DNA of 39,810 nucleotides from Oscillospiraceae bacterium (lineage in GTDB: Bacteria > Bacillota > Clostridia > Oscillospirales > Oscillospiraceae): contig JAEEZZ010000161.1 in NCBI GenBank assembly GCA_016292255.1, positions 1 through 39,810 on the forward strand, read 5' to 3'. This document shows, piece by piece, positions 6,929 to 14,811 of the stretch (positions within the stretch are counted from its first letter, which is position 1; every line of letters starts with the position of its first letter). Below the pieces are notes generated by a model, which was not told the origin of the DNA, did no database searches, and saw nothing but the letters and a program-made list of their open reading frames with translations. The translations under genes were made by a program, and so were the position numbers.

Positions 6929-7954
6929 ATGATCACCTTTGAAAACGACTATTCCTGCGGGGCGCATCCCGCGGTATTGCAGCGGCTGATCGAGACCAAT
7001 CTGATCCCACAGCCGGGCTACGGCTTCGACACCTTTTCCGAGAGCGCCCGGGAGAAGATCCGGGCCGCCTGCGGCTGCCCCGGAGCGGAGGTCTACTTCC
7101 TCAGCGGCGGCACCCAGACCAACGCCGTGGTGCTGGCCTCCATTCTGAAGCCCTGGGAGGGCGTCATCGCCGCCCAGACCGGCCACATCCACGTCCACGA
7201 GGCCGGAGCCCCCGAGGCCCTGGGGGCCAAGGTGCTGGCCCTGCCGGAGCACGAGGGGAAGCTGAACCCGGCGGAGATCCGGGCCCTGGCCTCCGCCCTG
7301 CTGAAGGACGAGAACGTGGAGCACATGGTTTACCCCGGCGCGGTCTATATCTCCCATCCCACTGAATGGGGCACCCTCTACACCCGGAGGGAGCTGGAGG
7401 CCATCTCCGCCGTCTGCCGCGAGTTCGGTATGCGGCTCTATCTGGATGGGGCCCGGCTGGCCTACGGCCTGGCGGCCCGGGATACGGACGTGGATCTGCC
7501 CCTGATCGCCTCTCTCTGCGACGCCTTCTACATCGGCGGAACCAAGTGCGGGGCCCTCTGCGGCGAGGCGGTGGTCTTCCCCCGCCGAACCCCGGCCCAC
7601 TTCGTCAACTTCATCAAAAAGCACGGCGCGCTCATGGCCAAGGGCCGCCTCTGCGGGGTGCAGTTCGACGCCCTGTTCACCGACGGCCTCTATTTTGCCC
7701 TGGGCAAGCAGGGGGTGGAGACCGCCGAGACCCTCAAGACCATCCTGGCGAAGCACGGCATCCCCTGCTATATGGACACCCCCACCAACCAGCAGTTCGC
7801 CATCATGGAGAACCAGCGCTACAACGCCATCCGGGAGCGGGTCCCCGTGGGCTTCTGGTCCAACCCCGACCCGGCCCACACCATCGTCCGCTTCGCCACC
7901 GCGTGGTACACCACGGAGGAATACTTGACGGAGCTGGACACTGCGCTGGGATGA
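6929..7954 (+). CDS. Threonine-aldolase-like PLP-dependent enzyme (beta-eliminating lyase family)
   Basis: A protein of 341 residues beginning ITFENDYSCGAHPAVLQRL, typical of low-specificity L-threonine aldolases, which cleave L-threonine to glycine and acetaldehyde. FLSGGTQTNAVVL corresponds to the phosphate-binding Gly-Thr-x-x-N loop of PLP. LYLDGARLAYGLA carries the Asp that pairs with the pyridine nitrogen and the neighbouring Arg. Lys206 in IGGTKCGALCGE is the expected Schiff-base lysine. Length and motif order fit the family. It has its own promoter and an AAGGAG site before the ATG. Its stop TGA (7952-7954) is inside the first ATGAAGTAT box of a repeat element. The exact amino acid substrate is inferred. 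Confidence 0.85.
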   Translation: MITFENDYSCGAHPAVLQRLIETNLIPQPGYGFDTFSESAREKIRAACGCPGAEVYFLSGGTQTNAVVLASILKPWEGVIAAQTGHIHVHEAGAPEALGAKVLALPEHEGKLNPAEIRALASALLKDENVEHMVYPGAVYISHPTEWGTLYTRRELEAISAVCREFGMRLYLDGARLAYGLAARDTDVDLPLIASLCDAFYIGGTKCGALCGEAVVFPRRTPAHFVNFIKKHGALMAKGRLCGVQFDALFTDGLYFALGKQGVETAETLKTILAKHGIPCYMDTPTNQQFAIMENQRYNAIRERVPVGFWSNPDPAHTIVRFATAWYTTEEYLTELDTALG

Positions 7955-8180
7955 AGTATCCGCTGACGCGGATATGAAGTACGGCTTCGCCGCATGAAGA
8001 CGCTTCGCTTATGAAGTATGGCTGCGCCATATTTGACACAACGGGAAGCTTTCCCCGCTTTATCAATTCATTTCTTTTTCATCTGTTTATTCGCAGAATA
8101 AACAGATACCACAATATGTACGAAGCACATACTTCATATCTCCAAAGGAGATACTTCATATTCCGCAAGGGATACTTCAT
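7951..8180 (+). repeat. Composite multi-hairpin repeat with ATGAAGTAT boxes
   Basis: The left half has ATGAAG-type boxes on the plus strand alternating with small GC-rich hairpins (CCGCTGACGCGG, CGGCTTCGCCG, GGCTGCGCC). The centre has the hairpins GGGAAG-CTTTCCCC and ATCTGTTTATTC/GAATAAACAGAT. The right half has the same box in the opposite direction (ATACTTCAT) alternating with CTCC-AAA-GGAG and TCC-GCAA-GGGA. The whole is thus a large inverted arrangement of about 230 bases. It encodes no plausible protein. It starts at the stop codon of the upstream gene and ends about 20 bases before the epimerase start, so it looks like a non-autonomous mobile element. Confidence 0.75.
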
Positions 8181-8199
8181 TGCAAAAGGTGAAATGTTT

Positions 8200-9207
8200 A
8201 TGATGAATTACGATCCTTTCATTTGTCTGAAAAATGAGCGCCTGGCCGCTGAGATCCTGCCTTATGGGGCCACGCTGCGGGCGCTTTGGGTGCCCGACCG
8301 GAACGGGGAGCCCCTGGACGTGGTGCTGGGCTATGAGACGCAGGTAGATTATGTTAATCACGACGGCTGCTTCGGCGCCACGGTGGGCCCGGTGGCCAAC
8401 CGGATCGGCAAGGCGGCCTGTCTGCTGAACGGCAAGCCCCTGCATCTGACGGTGAACGACCGGGGCAACTGCCTCCACAGCGGCGAGGCCGGCCTGCACA
8501 CAAAGCTCTGGACGGTGGCGGAGCAATCCCCCGCGGCAGTGCGCCTGCAATACGTCCACCCCGACGGCCTGGGCGGGATCCCCGGGGAGATCCGGTTCGA
8601 ACTGTGCTATCGGCTGGAGGGCAGGGGCCTGTCGGTGGAATACCGGGCCGTCAGCGACCGGGACACCCTCTGCAACCCCACCAACCACAGCTATTTCAAC
8701 CTGGACGGCCAGGGCAGCGGCTCCGTTCTGGAGCACCGGATCTGCCTCCACGCCCAGAGCTTCACCCCCACGGACGACAAGGCCATCCCCACCGGGGCCA
8801 TCCGGGCCGTCAGCGGCGGCGTCATGGATCTGACCCGACCTGTCCGGATCGGCCAGCGGATCGACCAGCCCGAGGAGCAGCTGCGGCTGGCAGGGGGCTT
8901 CGACCACAACTACGTTATCGACGCCGACGTGGAGGCCTTCCGCCCTGCGGCGGAGCTCTGGGGCGCCCGGAGCGGGATCAAAATGACGGTCTGGACAGAC
9001 CGTCCCGGCGTCCAGCTCTACACCGGCAACTACATTCCGGCGGGGCTGGCCGGCAAGGAGGGGGCGGTCTACGGCCCCCGCGCCGGTCTGTGCCTGGAGA
9101 CCCAGGGCTTCCCCGACGCGCCCAATCACCGCAGCTTCCCGCCGGTCACCCTGCGGGCCGGAAGGGAATGGACGAGCCGAACGCTGTTTCAGTTTACCGT
9201 GGAATAA
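8200..9207 (+). CDS. galM: Aldose 1-epimerase (galactose mutarotase)
   Basis: A protein of 335 residues of the galactose mutarotase family, which interconverts alpha and beta anomers of aldoses in the cytoplasm. Visible motifs in order are GATLRALWVPDR, FGATVGPVANRIGKA (the conserved GRxANRI-like segment), NDRGNCLHSG (with the conserved H-G), NPTNHSYFNLDG (catalytic-site His), DHNYVID, and GLCLETQGFPDAPN (catalytic-base Glu). The reading frame is open further upstream, but only through the repeat element. AAAGGTG at 8184-8190 fits the ATG at 8200 best; alternatives are 8194 and 8203. No promoter is obvious, so transcription may start inside the repeat or come from the upstream gene. Confidence 0.9.
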   Translation: MMNYDPFICLKNERLAAEILPYGATLRALWVPDRNGEPLDVVLGYETQVDYVNHDGCFGATVGPVANRIGKAACLLNGKPLHLTVNDRGNCLHSGEAGLHTKLWTVAEQSPAAVRLQYVHPDGLGGIPGEIRFELCYRLEGRGLSVEYRAVSDRDTLCNPTNHSYFNLDGQGSGSVLEHRICLHAQSFTPTDDKAIPTGAIRAVSGGVMDLTRPVRIGQRIDQPEEQLRLAGGFDHNYVIDADVEAFRPAAELWGARSGIKMTVWTDRPGVQLYTGNYIPAGLAGKEGAVYGPRAGLCLETQGFPDAPNHRSFPPVTLRAGREWTSRTLFQFTVE

Positions 9208-9222
9208 GAACGCTTTCGAAAT

Positions 9223-9254
9223 AAAAGCTCCCGCCCGAGGGCGGGAGCTTTTTT
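9223..9254. terminator. Bidirectional rho-independent terminator
   Basis: The stem AAAAGCTCCCGCCC (9223-9236) pairs perfectly with 9239-9252 and is followed by a T run. A-rich sequence on the other side gives a T run for the minus strand. It separates convergent galM and the transglutaminase-like gene. Confidence 0.9.
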
Positions 9255-9256
9255 CG

Positions 9257-11389
9257 TTAAATCACTGCCAGGACGTACTTGTAGTACACGCGATGCCAGA
9301 AGGTGGCGATCTTCAGACGGCTGGATTGCTCGTCGCAGACCTGGCGCATGGCGGCCAGCTCCACGTCGGTCAGGGTGTGCTGGCTGAAGCTTGCCTTCTT
9401 GGCCAGAGTGAGGGCCTCCTCCGGGATCGCGCCGCCGCCCAGCTTTTCCAGGCGGCACATACGCTGATACAGGAGCCGGGCTCTGTGGTTGCCCGTCGCC
9501 TTGAGGATGCGATTCTCCCAATGCCGAAGCACGAGGGTGCGCCGCCCCAGGATCAGCGCGGGGACACCGATCACCACTAGGAAGAACCAGAGGAAGGTCA
9601 GATCAAGCTTTTCGTTCTTTCCGCTGCCGGAGCCGTGGCCCGGAACGTTGCCGGGGGCCTCCGTATCCAGGGTGGGCTCCGTGATCTCCCGATCCCGGTT
9701 GATATGGGGGTCGGGACGCTGGTCGGGATCCTTGGTTTCCGGCGGCTCTGTCACCGGGGTGTCATCCTGGCCGGGAATGATCCCGGTGAATTCCGTGGCG
9801 TCCTCCGGGGTGGGTTCGATGTTGACCCAGCGGCCGCCGATCCAGATCTCTACCCAGGCGTGGGCCTGCAGGTTGGTGACCCGGGCTTTCTCGTTGGCAG
9901 TCGCCTCGCAGACGTAGCCGGAGACGTAGCGGGCGGGGATGCCCAGCGCCCGAAGCAGCGCCGTGCAGGCGGAGGCGTAGTGGACGCAGTAGCCCTCCTC
10001 CGCGTCGTTCAGGAACCAGGTGCAGAAATCCACGCCGGCGGGCATTCTGGCCGGGTTGCGGCTGTACTTGGCGCAGGCGGATACCTGGGCAGCCACAGCC
10101 TCCGCAAAGCGCTGCACCGCGGCAGGATCGCTGTTGTAGGGAACGGTATGGGCCGAAAGCTCCTGGGCATTCCACCAGCTCAGCATACCGGCCCGCGTCT
10201 GCTCCGGCAGCGCCAGGCAGGTTTCCCGCACCCACTGGTCGTAGACCTCGCTGGGGGAGACAGGCTTGGTATCCTGGACGAAGTGCATGGTGTAGGCCAG
10301 GGTGTCTGTGCTGTTGTCGATGTAGGCGTCGGAGACCAAGGTACCGCCGGCAGGCATACTGGTGAGATGATAGGTGGTGTAGATCAGATCCTCCGGATCC
10401 AGCGTCTCGATGCTGAGGGTGGCGCCGCCCTTTCCTCCCACATACGGGAACAGGGCGTTCTGCCTCCATTTTTGACTGTCGCCGTGAGACCAATAGGTGC
10501 CGTCAAAGACGGAATAGCTGGCGCCGCGGAGATAGAGATAGGCGTCCTCGGAGGAGGTGGCGTAGAGAATGGGGATCGGCCGGTTGGGCAGAGCGCCCAG
10601 GCTGGAAAGATCCACTGCCTCCTGGTTGCCGGTGAGCCCCGCCTGGGCGTTGCCGCGATTTTCCAGCTTCTTTCCCAGCTGCTCGATTTTTTTGGAGAGC
10701 TGAGCCCAGGTAATGGGCGGGGTGTAGGTCTTCTGGGGGAACAGCATCAGCAGCACGCCCAGCAGAACGGCGGCCAAAATCGCGCCGCAGCAGACGGCCT
10801 TGAAATGCTCGCCCTCCCCGCGGCGGCGCACAGACTGGCTGAAGGCCTGGGCGAGCACCGAGAACACGGCGGCCAGCAGGGGCGGGGTGTCCGGGGGAGT
10901 ATCCAGCAGAATAAAACAGGGGGCCACAAAGAGCATCAGCGCCAGGGCCATGGGCGTCGTCCGCTTCCAGACCCGGACGGACAGGCTGGAGATGTAGGAT
11001 ACCAGCACCGTCAGAGCCAGGATGGCCGGGCCGTAGTCTCCGGTCTTGTTGAATTCCTCGGGCACGAGATTCTCAAAGTACTCATAGCCCAGGGCAAAGG
11101 TGGAGGAGAGATAGCCCCACAGGTCGCGGAAGCTCTCTGCCAGCTCCGAACGGAACAGAAAGGCCAAAAGCAGCAGAATGCCCAGCAGGATCAGCGCGGT
11201 GGTCTTATCCCGCTTCTTATCCCCCAGGACCAGGGAGAAAACGGCCAGAGAGCCGATGCTCACCCAGGAAAAGCTTTCCGGGACGGCCAGGTCAAAGGCG
11301 GTGATCAGACAGAAAACAGCGCCGAGCACGCCGATCAGCAGCAGGAACAGATCCGATAACAGACGGACAAAATCGCTGTGCTGTTTCAT
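9257..11389 (-). CDS. Transglutaminase-like membrane protein (TgpA-type)
   Basis: A membrane protein of 710 residues. The first 225 residues hold several hydrophobic helices, then come a large extracytoplasmic domain, a transglutaminase-like core (about 455-535), an acidic Pro-rich linker, one transmembrane helix (about 600-620) and a cytoplasmic tail. The core has Cys468 in EEGYCVHYASACTALLRALG and His510 in LQAHAWVEIW. The third position, usually Asp in a DPT motif, appears as Glu525 in NIEPTPED, a possible substitution of the acid. Such proteins are common next to MoxR and DUF58 genes, as here, and are thought to be membrane proteases or envelope factors. The ATG overlaps the DUF58 stop by four bases, which indicates translational coupling. 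Confidence 0.85.
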   Translation of the reverse strand: MKQHSDFVRLLSDLFLLLIGVLGAVFCLITAFDLAVPESFSWVSIGSLAVFSLVLGDKKRDKTTALILLGILLLLAFLFRSELAESFRDLWGYLSSTFALGYEYFENLVPEEFNKTGDYGPAILALTVLVSYISSLSVRVWKRTTPMALALMLFVAPCFILLDTPPDTPPLLAAVFSVLAQAFSQSVRRRGEGEHFKAVCCGAILAAVLLGVLLMLFPQKTYTPPITWAQLSKKIEQLGKKLENRGNAQAGLTGNQEAVDLSSLGALPNRPIPILYATSSEDAYLYLRGASYSVFDGTYWSHGDSQKWRQNALFPYVGGKGGATLSIETLDPEDLIYTTYHLTSMPAGGTLVSDAYIDNSTDTLAYTMHFVQDTKPVSPSEVYDQWVRETCLALPEQTRAGMLSWWNAQELSAHTVPYNSDPAAVQRFAEAVAAQVSACAKYSRNPARMPAGVDFCTWFLNDAEEGYCVHYASACTALLRALGIPARYVSGYVCEATANEKARVTNLQAHAWVEIWIGGRWVNIEPTPEDATEFTGIIPGQDDTPVTEPPETKDPDQRPDPHINRDREITEPTLDTEAPGNVPGHGSGSGKNEKLDLTFLWFFLVVIGVPALILGRRTLVLRHWENRILKATGNHRARLLYQRMCRLEKLGGGAIPEEALTLAKKASFSQHTLTDVELAAMRQVCDEQSSRLKIATFWHRVYYKYVLAVI

Positions 11390-12339
11390 AGCAAACCCCC
11401 TTTTGTGCCGACGGGGCAGATCTGGTCTGCGTGCAGCGGCAGAGGCCAGGGCAGATCATCCGTGTTCTCCGGCGCAAGGCAGGCGGAGCGCAGCACGGAG
11501 ATCATATCCTCCTCCGTGCGGACCTCCCGGAGCTGGATGTTCTTGCCGGACATCCATACGGCGTGGTGAACCACCTCGTGCTCCAGAAGCCAGCCGGAGA
11601 GCCAGCGGAAGTTGCCCAGGTTGATGCCCCGCTCTTCTGCGCCGTGGGGCGTCCAGATGGCCAGAACGACCTTCCGGCGCAGGGGCTCCTGGGGCTCCCG
11701 CACGATCAGCTCGTCCGTCTTCAGGGAGAGCTTCCAGTGAATATCCTTCACCGGGTCGCCGGGATGATAGACTCTGTGGTCGTGCTGCTCGGAGTATCCG
11801 CCGCCCGGCTTCGGCTTCATCTGCTGGTGCAGGAACTGCTCCAGCTGGGGCATGGGATCGGGGGTACACTCCGGCGGCAGGATCGCCATGGGGGGAAGGC
11901 TGGGCAGCCGCAGGGGCAGGCGGATCAGACCCAGCATATCATAGACGCGGCCCCTGCGAAACTCCGGCACCAAAAAGCCGCAGTTTTCGGTGGGCAGGTT
12001 CAGCACGCCCTCTGCTCTGGACAGGCGGCTGAGATAGCGCATATCCCGCTCCCGGTCTCTGGTCCGCAGGTTGAGGCGGATCTGGACGGCGGGCATGGGC
12101 AGAACGCGCCAGGAGCGCAGACGCAGATGGAGGGTAGCGTTGTCCCCTTGATTCACCGTGTCTGCCATGGTCGCGTTCAGACGGCACGAGAGCATGGCGG
12201 GGAGCGATACCAGCAGGGTCAGGATCGGCAGAGCCAGCACAAGGATCAGCAGCAGCCAGGAAAACCAGACGCTGCTGGCAAAATAGAAGATCAGGCTCAG
12301 GATCAGCAGACCCAGGTACAGCAGACGGTTGATGGCCAT
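11386..12339 (-). CDS. DUF58 domain-containing membrane protein
   Basis: A protein of 317 residues. Residues 5-45 hold two close hydrophobic helices, followed by a domain with a beta-sandwich look and then the DUF58 signature GGGYSEQHDHRVYHPGDPVKDIHWKLSLKTDELIVRE. In the family this segment reads RxYxxGDxxRxIdWk and belongs to a VWA-like fold. DUF58 proteins work with MoxR-type ATPases, probably as their membrane-attached partners. The start at 12339 follows the moxR stop by four bases and the GGGAG at the end of moxR. The end overlaps the transglutaminase-like gene. Function beyond this association is not known to me. Confidence 0.9.
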   Translation of the reverse strand: MAINRLLYLGLLILSLIFYFASSVWFSWLLLILVLALPILTLLVSLPAMLSCRLNATMADTVNQGDNATLHLRLRSWRVLPMPAVQIRLNLRTRDRERDMRYLSRLSRAEGVLNLPTENCGFLVPEFRRGRVYDMLGLIRLPLRLPSLPPMAILPPECTPDPMPQLEQFLHQQMKPKPGGGYSEQHDHRVYHPGDPVKDIHWKLSLKTDELIVREPQEPLRRKVVLAIWTPHGAEERGINLGNFRWLSGWLLEHEVVHHAVWMSGKNIQLREVRTEEDMISVLRSACLAPENTDDLPWPLPLHADQICPVGTKGGLL

Positions 12340-12343
12340 TGTC

Positions 12344-13273
12344 TTATACTCCCGGAGCCGGTACCTTGTCCAGCAGAGACGAAAGCAGACGCTCCGCGCT
12401 GAGCCCCTGGGCTCTGGCCTCTGCGGAGAGCAGCAGTCTGTGGGCCACGGTGCCCACAAAGACGGTCTTCACGTCCTCGGGCAGCACGTAGTCCCGCCCG
12501 TTCAGATAGGCGGCGGCCTTTGCCATGGATACCAGGGCCAGGGTGGCCCGCGGGCTGGCGCCCCGCTCGATCTGGGAGATGGAGCGGGTCTGGTTGACCA
12601 GGGAGATCACGTAGTTGATCACGGTGTCCTTGATGTAAATCTGGCTGACGGCGTCCTGCATGGCGGCCAGCTCGGTGCGGCTCACCACCTGCTCCACCTG
12701 CTCCAGGGGATTGACGCCGCCCTGACGGGCCAGGACCATCTCCAGCTCGTCCTTCATCTTGGGGTAGCCCACAGACAGACGCACCATGAAGCGGTCCATC
12801 TGGGAATCGGGCAGCAGCTGGGTGCCGGCCGCGCCGGTGGGGTTCTGGGTGGCGATGACGGTAAAGGGCCGGGGCAGCGGATGGGTGATGCCGTCCACCG
12901 TGACCTGCCCTTCCTCCATGGCCTCCAGCAGAGCGGACTGGGTACGGGAGGTGGCCCGGTTCAGCTCGTCGGCCAGGAAGAGGTTGCAGAGGATGGCGCC
13001 CTTCTGATAGGTCATTCTGCCGGTCTGCTTGTCGTAGACAGAGTAGCCGGTAATGTCCGAGGGAAGCACGTCGGGGTTGAACTGCACGCGGCCATAGTCC
13101 AGGTCCAGCGCCCGGGAGAAGGCCAGGGCGATGGTGGTCTTGCCCACGCCGGGGATGTCCTCCAGCAGGACGTTGCCGTCCGCCAGAATGGTCATGAGGA
13201 TCCAGACCAGGACCTGGTCCTTCCCCTGCACCGCCTTCCGCAGCTCATTGAGGATCTTTTGCATGATGTCCAT
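12344..13273 (-). CDS. MoxR family AAA+ ATPase
   Basis: A protein of 309 residues with all AAA+ landmarks: Walker A DIPGVGKTT, Walker B LFLADELNRA, sensor 1 in FTVIATQNP, the arginine-finger region around LLPDSQMDRFMVRL, and sensor 2 in SPRATLAL. MoxR ATPases are chaperone-like machines that mature or control partner complexes, here probably DUF58 and the transglutaminase-like protein encoded in the same operon. Two in-frame ATGs exist six bases apart. GGAG lies two bases from the first and eight from the second (13273), so I chose the second. The gene is first in the three-gene operon. The upstream gap carries a weak promoter and a perfect palindrome. Confidence 0.92.
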   Translation of the reverse strand: MDIMQKILNELRKAVQGKDQVLVWILMTILADGNVLLEDIPGVGKTTIALAFSRALDLDYGRVQFNPDVLPSDITGYSVYDKQTGRMTYQKGAILCNLFLADELNRATSRTQSALLEAMEEGQVTVDGITHPLPRPFTVIATQNPTGAAGTQLLPDSQMDRFMVRLSVGYPKMKDELEMVLARQGGVNPLEQVEQVVSRTELAAMQDAVSQIYIKDTVINYVISLVNQTRSISQIERGASPRATLALVSMAKAAAYLNGRDYVLPEDVKTVFVGTVAHRLLLSAEARAQGLSAERLLSSLLDKVPAPGV

Positions 13274-13299
13274 TTTCATTTCTCCGTGTGTATATAGAT

Positions 13300-13333
13300 T
13301 TGGTTGCCTGATATAATAGACGCCGAATTCGGC
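13300..13333 (-). promoter_or_regulatory. Candidate moxR promoter region with a 12-base palindrome
   Basis: GCCGAATTCGGC (13322-13333) is a perfect palindrome that sits directly upstream, on the minus strand, of a TATTATAT sequence which could be a -10 element. No good -35 element is visible at the right distance, so activator- or repressor-dependent control is possible. This is weak evidence. Confidence 0.35.
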
Positions 13334-13363
13334 AAAAAGGTTTACACGATTTGAAAAATCCGA

Positions 13364-14677
13364 TTACAGCCAATCGCCTTCCCAGGGCTGGATGCGGACG
13401 GGCGGCTGCTCCAGCAGGGCCCGCTGGGCGTCGGTGAGGTGCTTCTTCCGGACGATGACCTCGTAGACGTACTCCCGGAAATAGGCCTCGCTGCAGACGA
13501 AGTAGCCCTTCTTGCCCACGTCCTCGCCCCAGCTGTTTTCGATCTTCCAGCGGTCGGGGGTCCCGTTCTCGTCAAAGTTGACGCCCACGAAGATCATGGC
13601 GTGGGTGGCGAAGCTGTCGTGGTATTCCAGCCGGTCGCCCTTGGACATCTCGAAGTCCACGCCGCCCATCAGACCCGACCAGTTGACGCTGTCGGGATCC
13701 CAGACGCCCTTGTCCCGGTCGCCGTAGGCCCCCGCGTCGCAGCCGAACCAGACGGGCTCGCCGTCGCGCAGCTGCTTGACGGTGAGCGCCTCCATCTCCT
13801 CCAGGGTCAGATTGAGGTTGATCACATCCCGGTTGGCCATGGAGCCCATGTAGTGGAACACGTAGTAGAGGTTCATGGGCAGGCCGTGGGTGGGATGGTT
13901 GGTGACGGTGATGTAGTCGTCCAGCGCGTCGCCCACAAAGCGCTCATAGAAGGCCCTGCCGGTGAGCTCCCGGACGCAGTGGTATTCGTTGTTCTTGTCC
14001 CGGTACTCGAAGCTGAAGCACTTGGGCGGCTCGCCGAAGGCGATGCACTCCATGCGGTAGACCTCCTCCAGCATGGCTTCCTTCACCGGCTGGGGATCCT
14101 CACCCGCGGCGATGACCGCCCGGAGCTTTCCGGCGTCCTTCCGCAGCAGGCTGTTGAGCAGCTTGAGGAACTTTTCGGTGTGGGTGGACTGCCAGGTCTC
14201 CGGCATGACGGAGGCGGGCACCACGCCGTACTTCTTCACCAGGTCGGTGGCCATATCCCAATAGCCGCCGTCGCCCACGCCGCCCAGCACGTATTCCATC
14301 ATGCGGTCGTTCAGGGGCTTGTGGGCGTTCTCAATGACCAGCTCCAGGAAGTTGTTGGCCTTTTCAAGCTTGTCGTAGAAGGAGAGATAGTTGGCGGAGA
14401 GCTCGAACTTGTCCAGCTCGCAGGTTTCGGAAATGCGCTCCCGGAGGATGTTCAGCACCGCGTAGAGCCAGCAGCGGCCGCTCTTCTGCTGATAGGTGAC
14501 GCCCCGGGTCTTGAGCTCCAGCGTAAAGTCGCCGTTCAGCTTCGCTGCAGCGGTGGGGACGAAGGCCAGCTCCTTGAGCTCGGTCTTGGCCATGGCGGCC
14601 TGGAGGGTCTTCAGCTCCTGCCGCGCCGCCTCCTGGCTGCGGAAACGGTCCAAAAGGGCTAATGTGATCTCTTTCAT
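13364..14677 (-). CDS. pepC: Aminopeptidase C (bleomycin hydrolase family, C1B)
   Basis: A cytoplasmic cysteine aminopeptidase of 437 residues in the bleomycin hydrolase/PepC family, which trims N-terminal amino acids from peptides. The papain-type triad is in place: Cys69 in QQKSGRCWLYA, His359 in FATHAMIFVGV and Asn381 in KIENSWGE. The Gln of the oxyanion hole is in the same QQKSGRC segment. In PepC enzymes the C-terminus reaches into the active site and sets exopeptidase specificity; here it ends QPWEGDWL, close to the usual P-W/Y-D-P-M-hydrophobic-x ending. Length is typical. It has a good promoter and an AAAGGAAA site before the ATG. Confidence 0.95.
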   Translation of the reverse strand: MKEITLALLDRFRSQEAARQELKTLQAAMAKTELKELAFVPTAAAKLNGDFTLELKTRGVTYQQKSGRCWLYAVLNILRERISETCELDKFELSANYLSFYDKLEKANNFLELVIENAHKPLNDRMMEYVLGGVGDGGYWDMATDLVKKYGVVPASVMPETWQSTHTEKFLKLLNSLLRKDAGKLRAVIAAGEDPQPVKEAMLEEVYRMECIAFGEPPKCFSFEYRDKNNEYHCVRELTGRAFYERFVGDALDDYITVTNHPTHGLPMNLYYVFHYMGSMANRDVINLNLTLEEMEALTVKQLRDGEPVWFGCDAGAYGDRDKGVWDPDSVNWSGLMGGVDFEMSKGDRLEYHDSFATHAMIFVGVNFDENGTPDRWKIENSWGEDVGKKGYFVCSEAYFREYVYEVIVRKKHLTDAQRALLEQPPVRIQPWEGDWL

Positions 14678-14712
14678 GGCGATTTCCTTTCTTTTTTCGT
14701 ATAATCTAAAAC

Positions 14713-14741
14713 ATTATAGCACATCTTGCGCGATTAGGCAA
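14713..14741 (-). promoter_or_regulatory. Sigma-A promoter of pepC
   Basis: On the minus strand TTGCCT (14741-14736) and TATAAT (14718-14713) are 17 bases apart, about 36 bases before the start codon. Confidence 0.8.
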
Positions 14742-14771
14742 TAAAAAAGCGGGTATTTTTCAGAGAAGGAT

Positions 14772-14804
14772 CATTTTGCATTTTGCACCTTGCATTTTGC
14801 ATTC
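14772..14804. repeat. Tandem TGCATTT-type heptamers
   Basis: The stretch is built of units of the type TGCATTT, with one TGCACCT variant, repeated about four times between the end of the M14 peptidase gene and the pepC promoter. A similar run occurs at 24303-24316, and a TGCATTA version at 24431-24462. Function is unknown. Confidence 0.6.
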
Positions 14805-14811
14805 CGTCAGG

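Noticed and set aside
8011..8199. Upstream extension of the aldose epimerase frame through the repeat element
   Set aside because: The encoded residues come from hairpin repeats and the family normally begins near the chosen start. AAAGGTG supports the ATG at 8200.
7951..8200. Possible CRISPR array because of repeated ATGAAGTAT boxes
   Set aside because: The boxes are only about nine bases long, change orientation halfway, and the spacers are small palindromes of uneven length. No cas gene is near.
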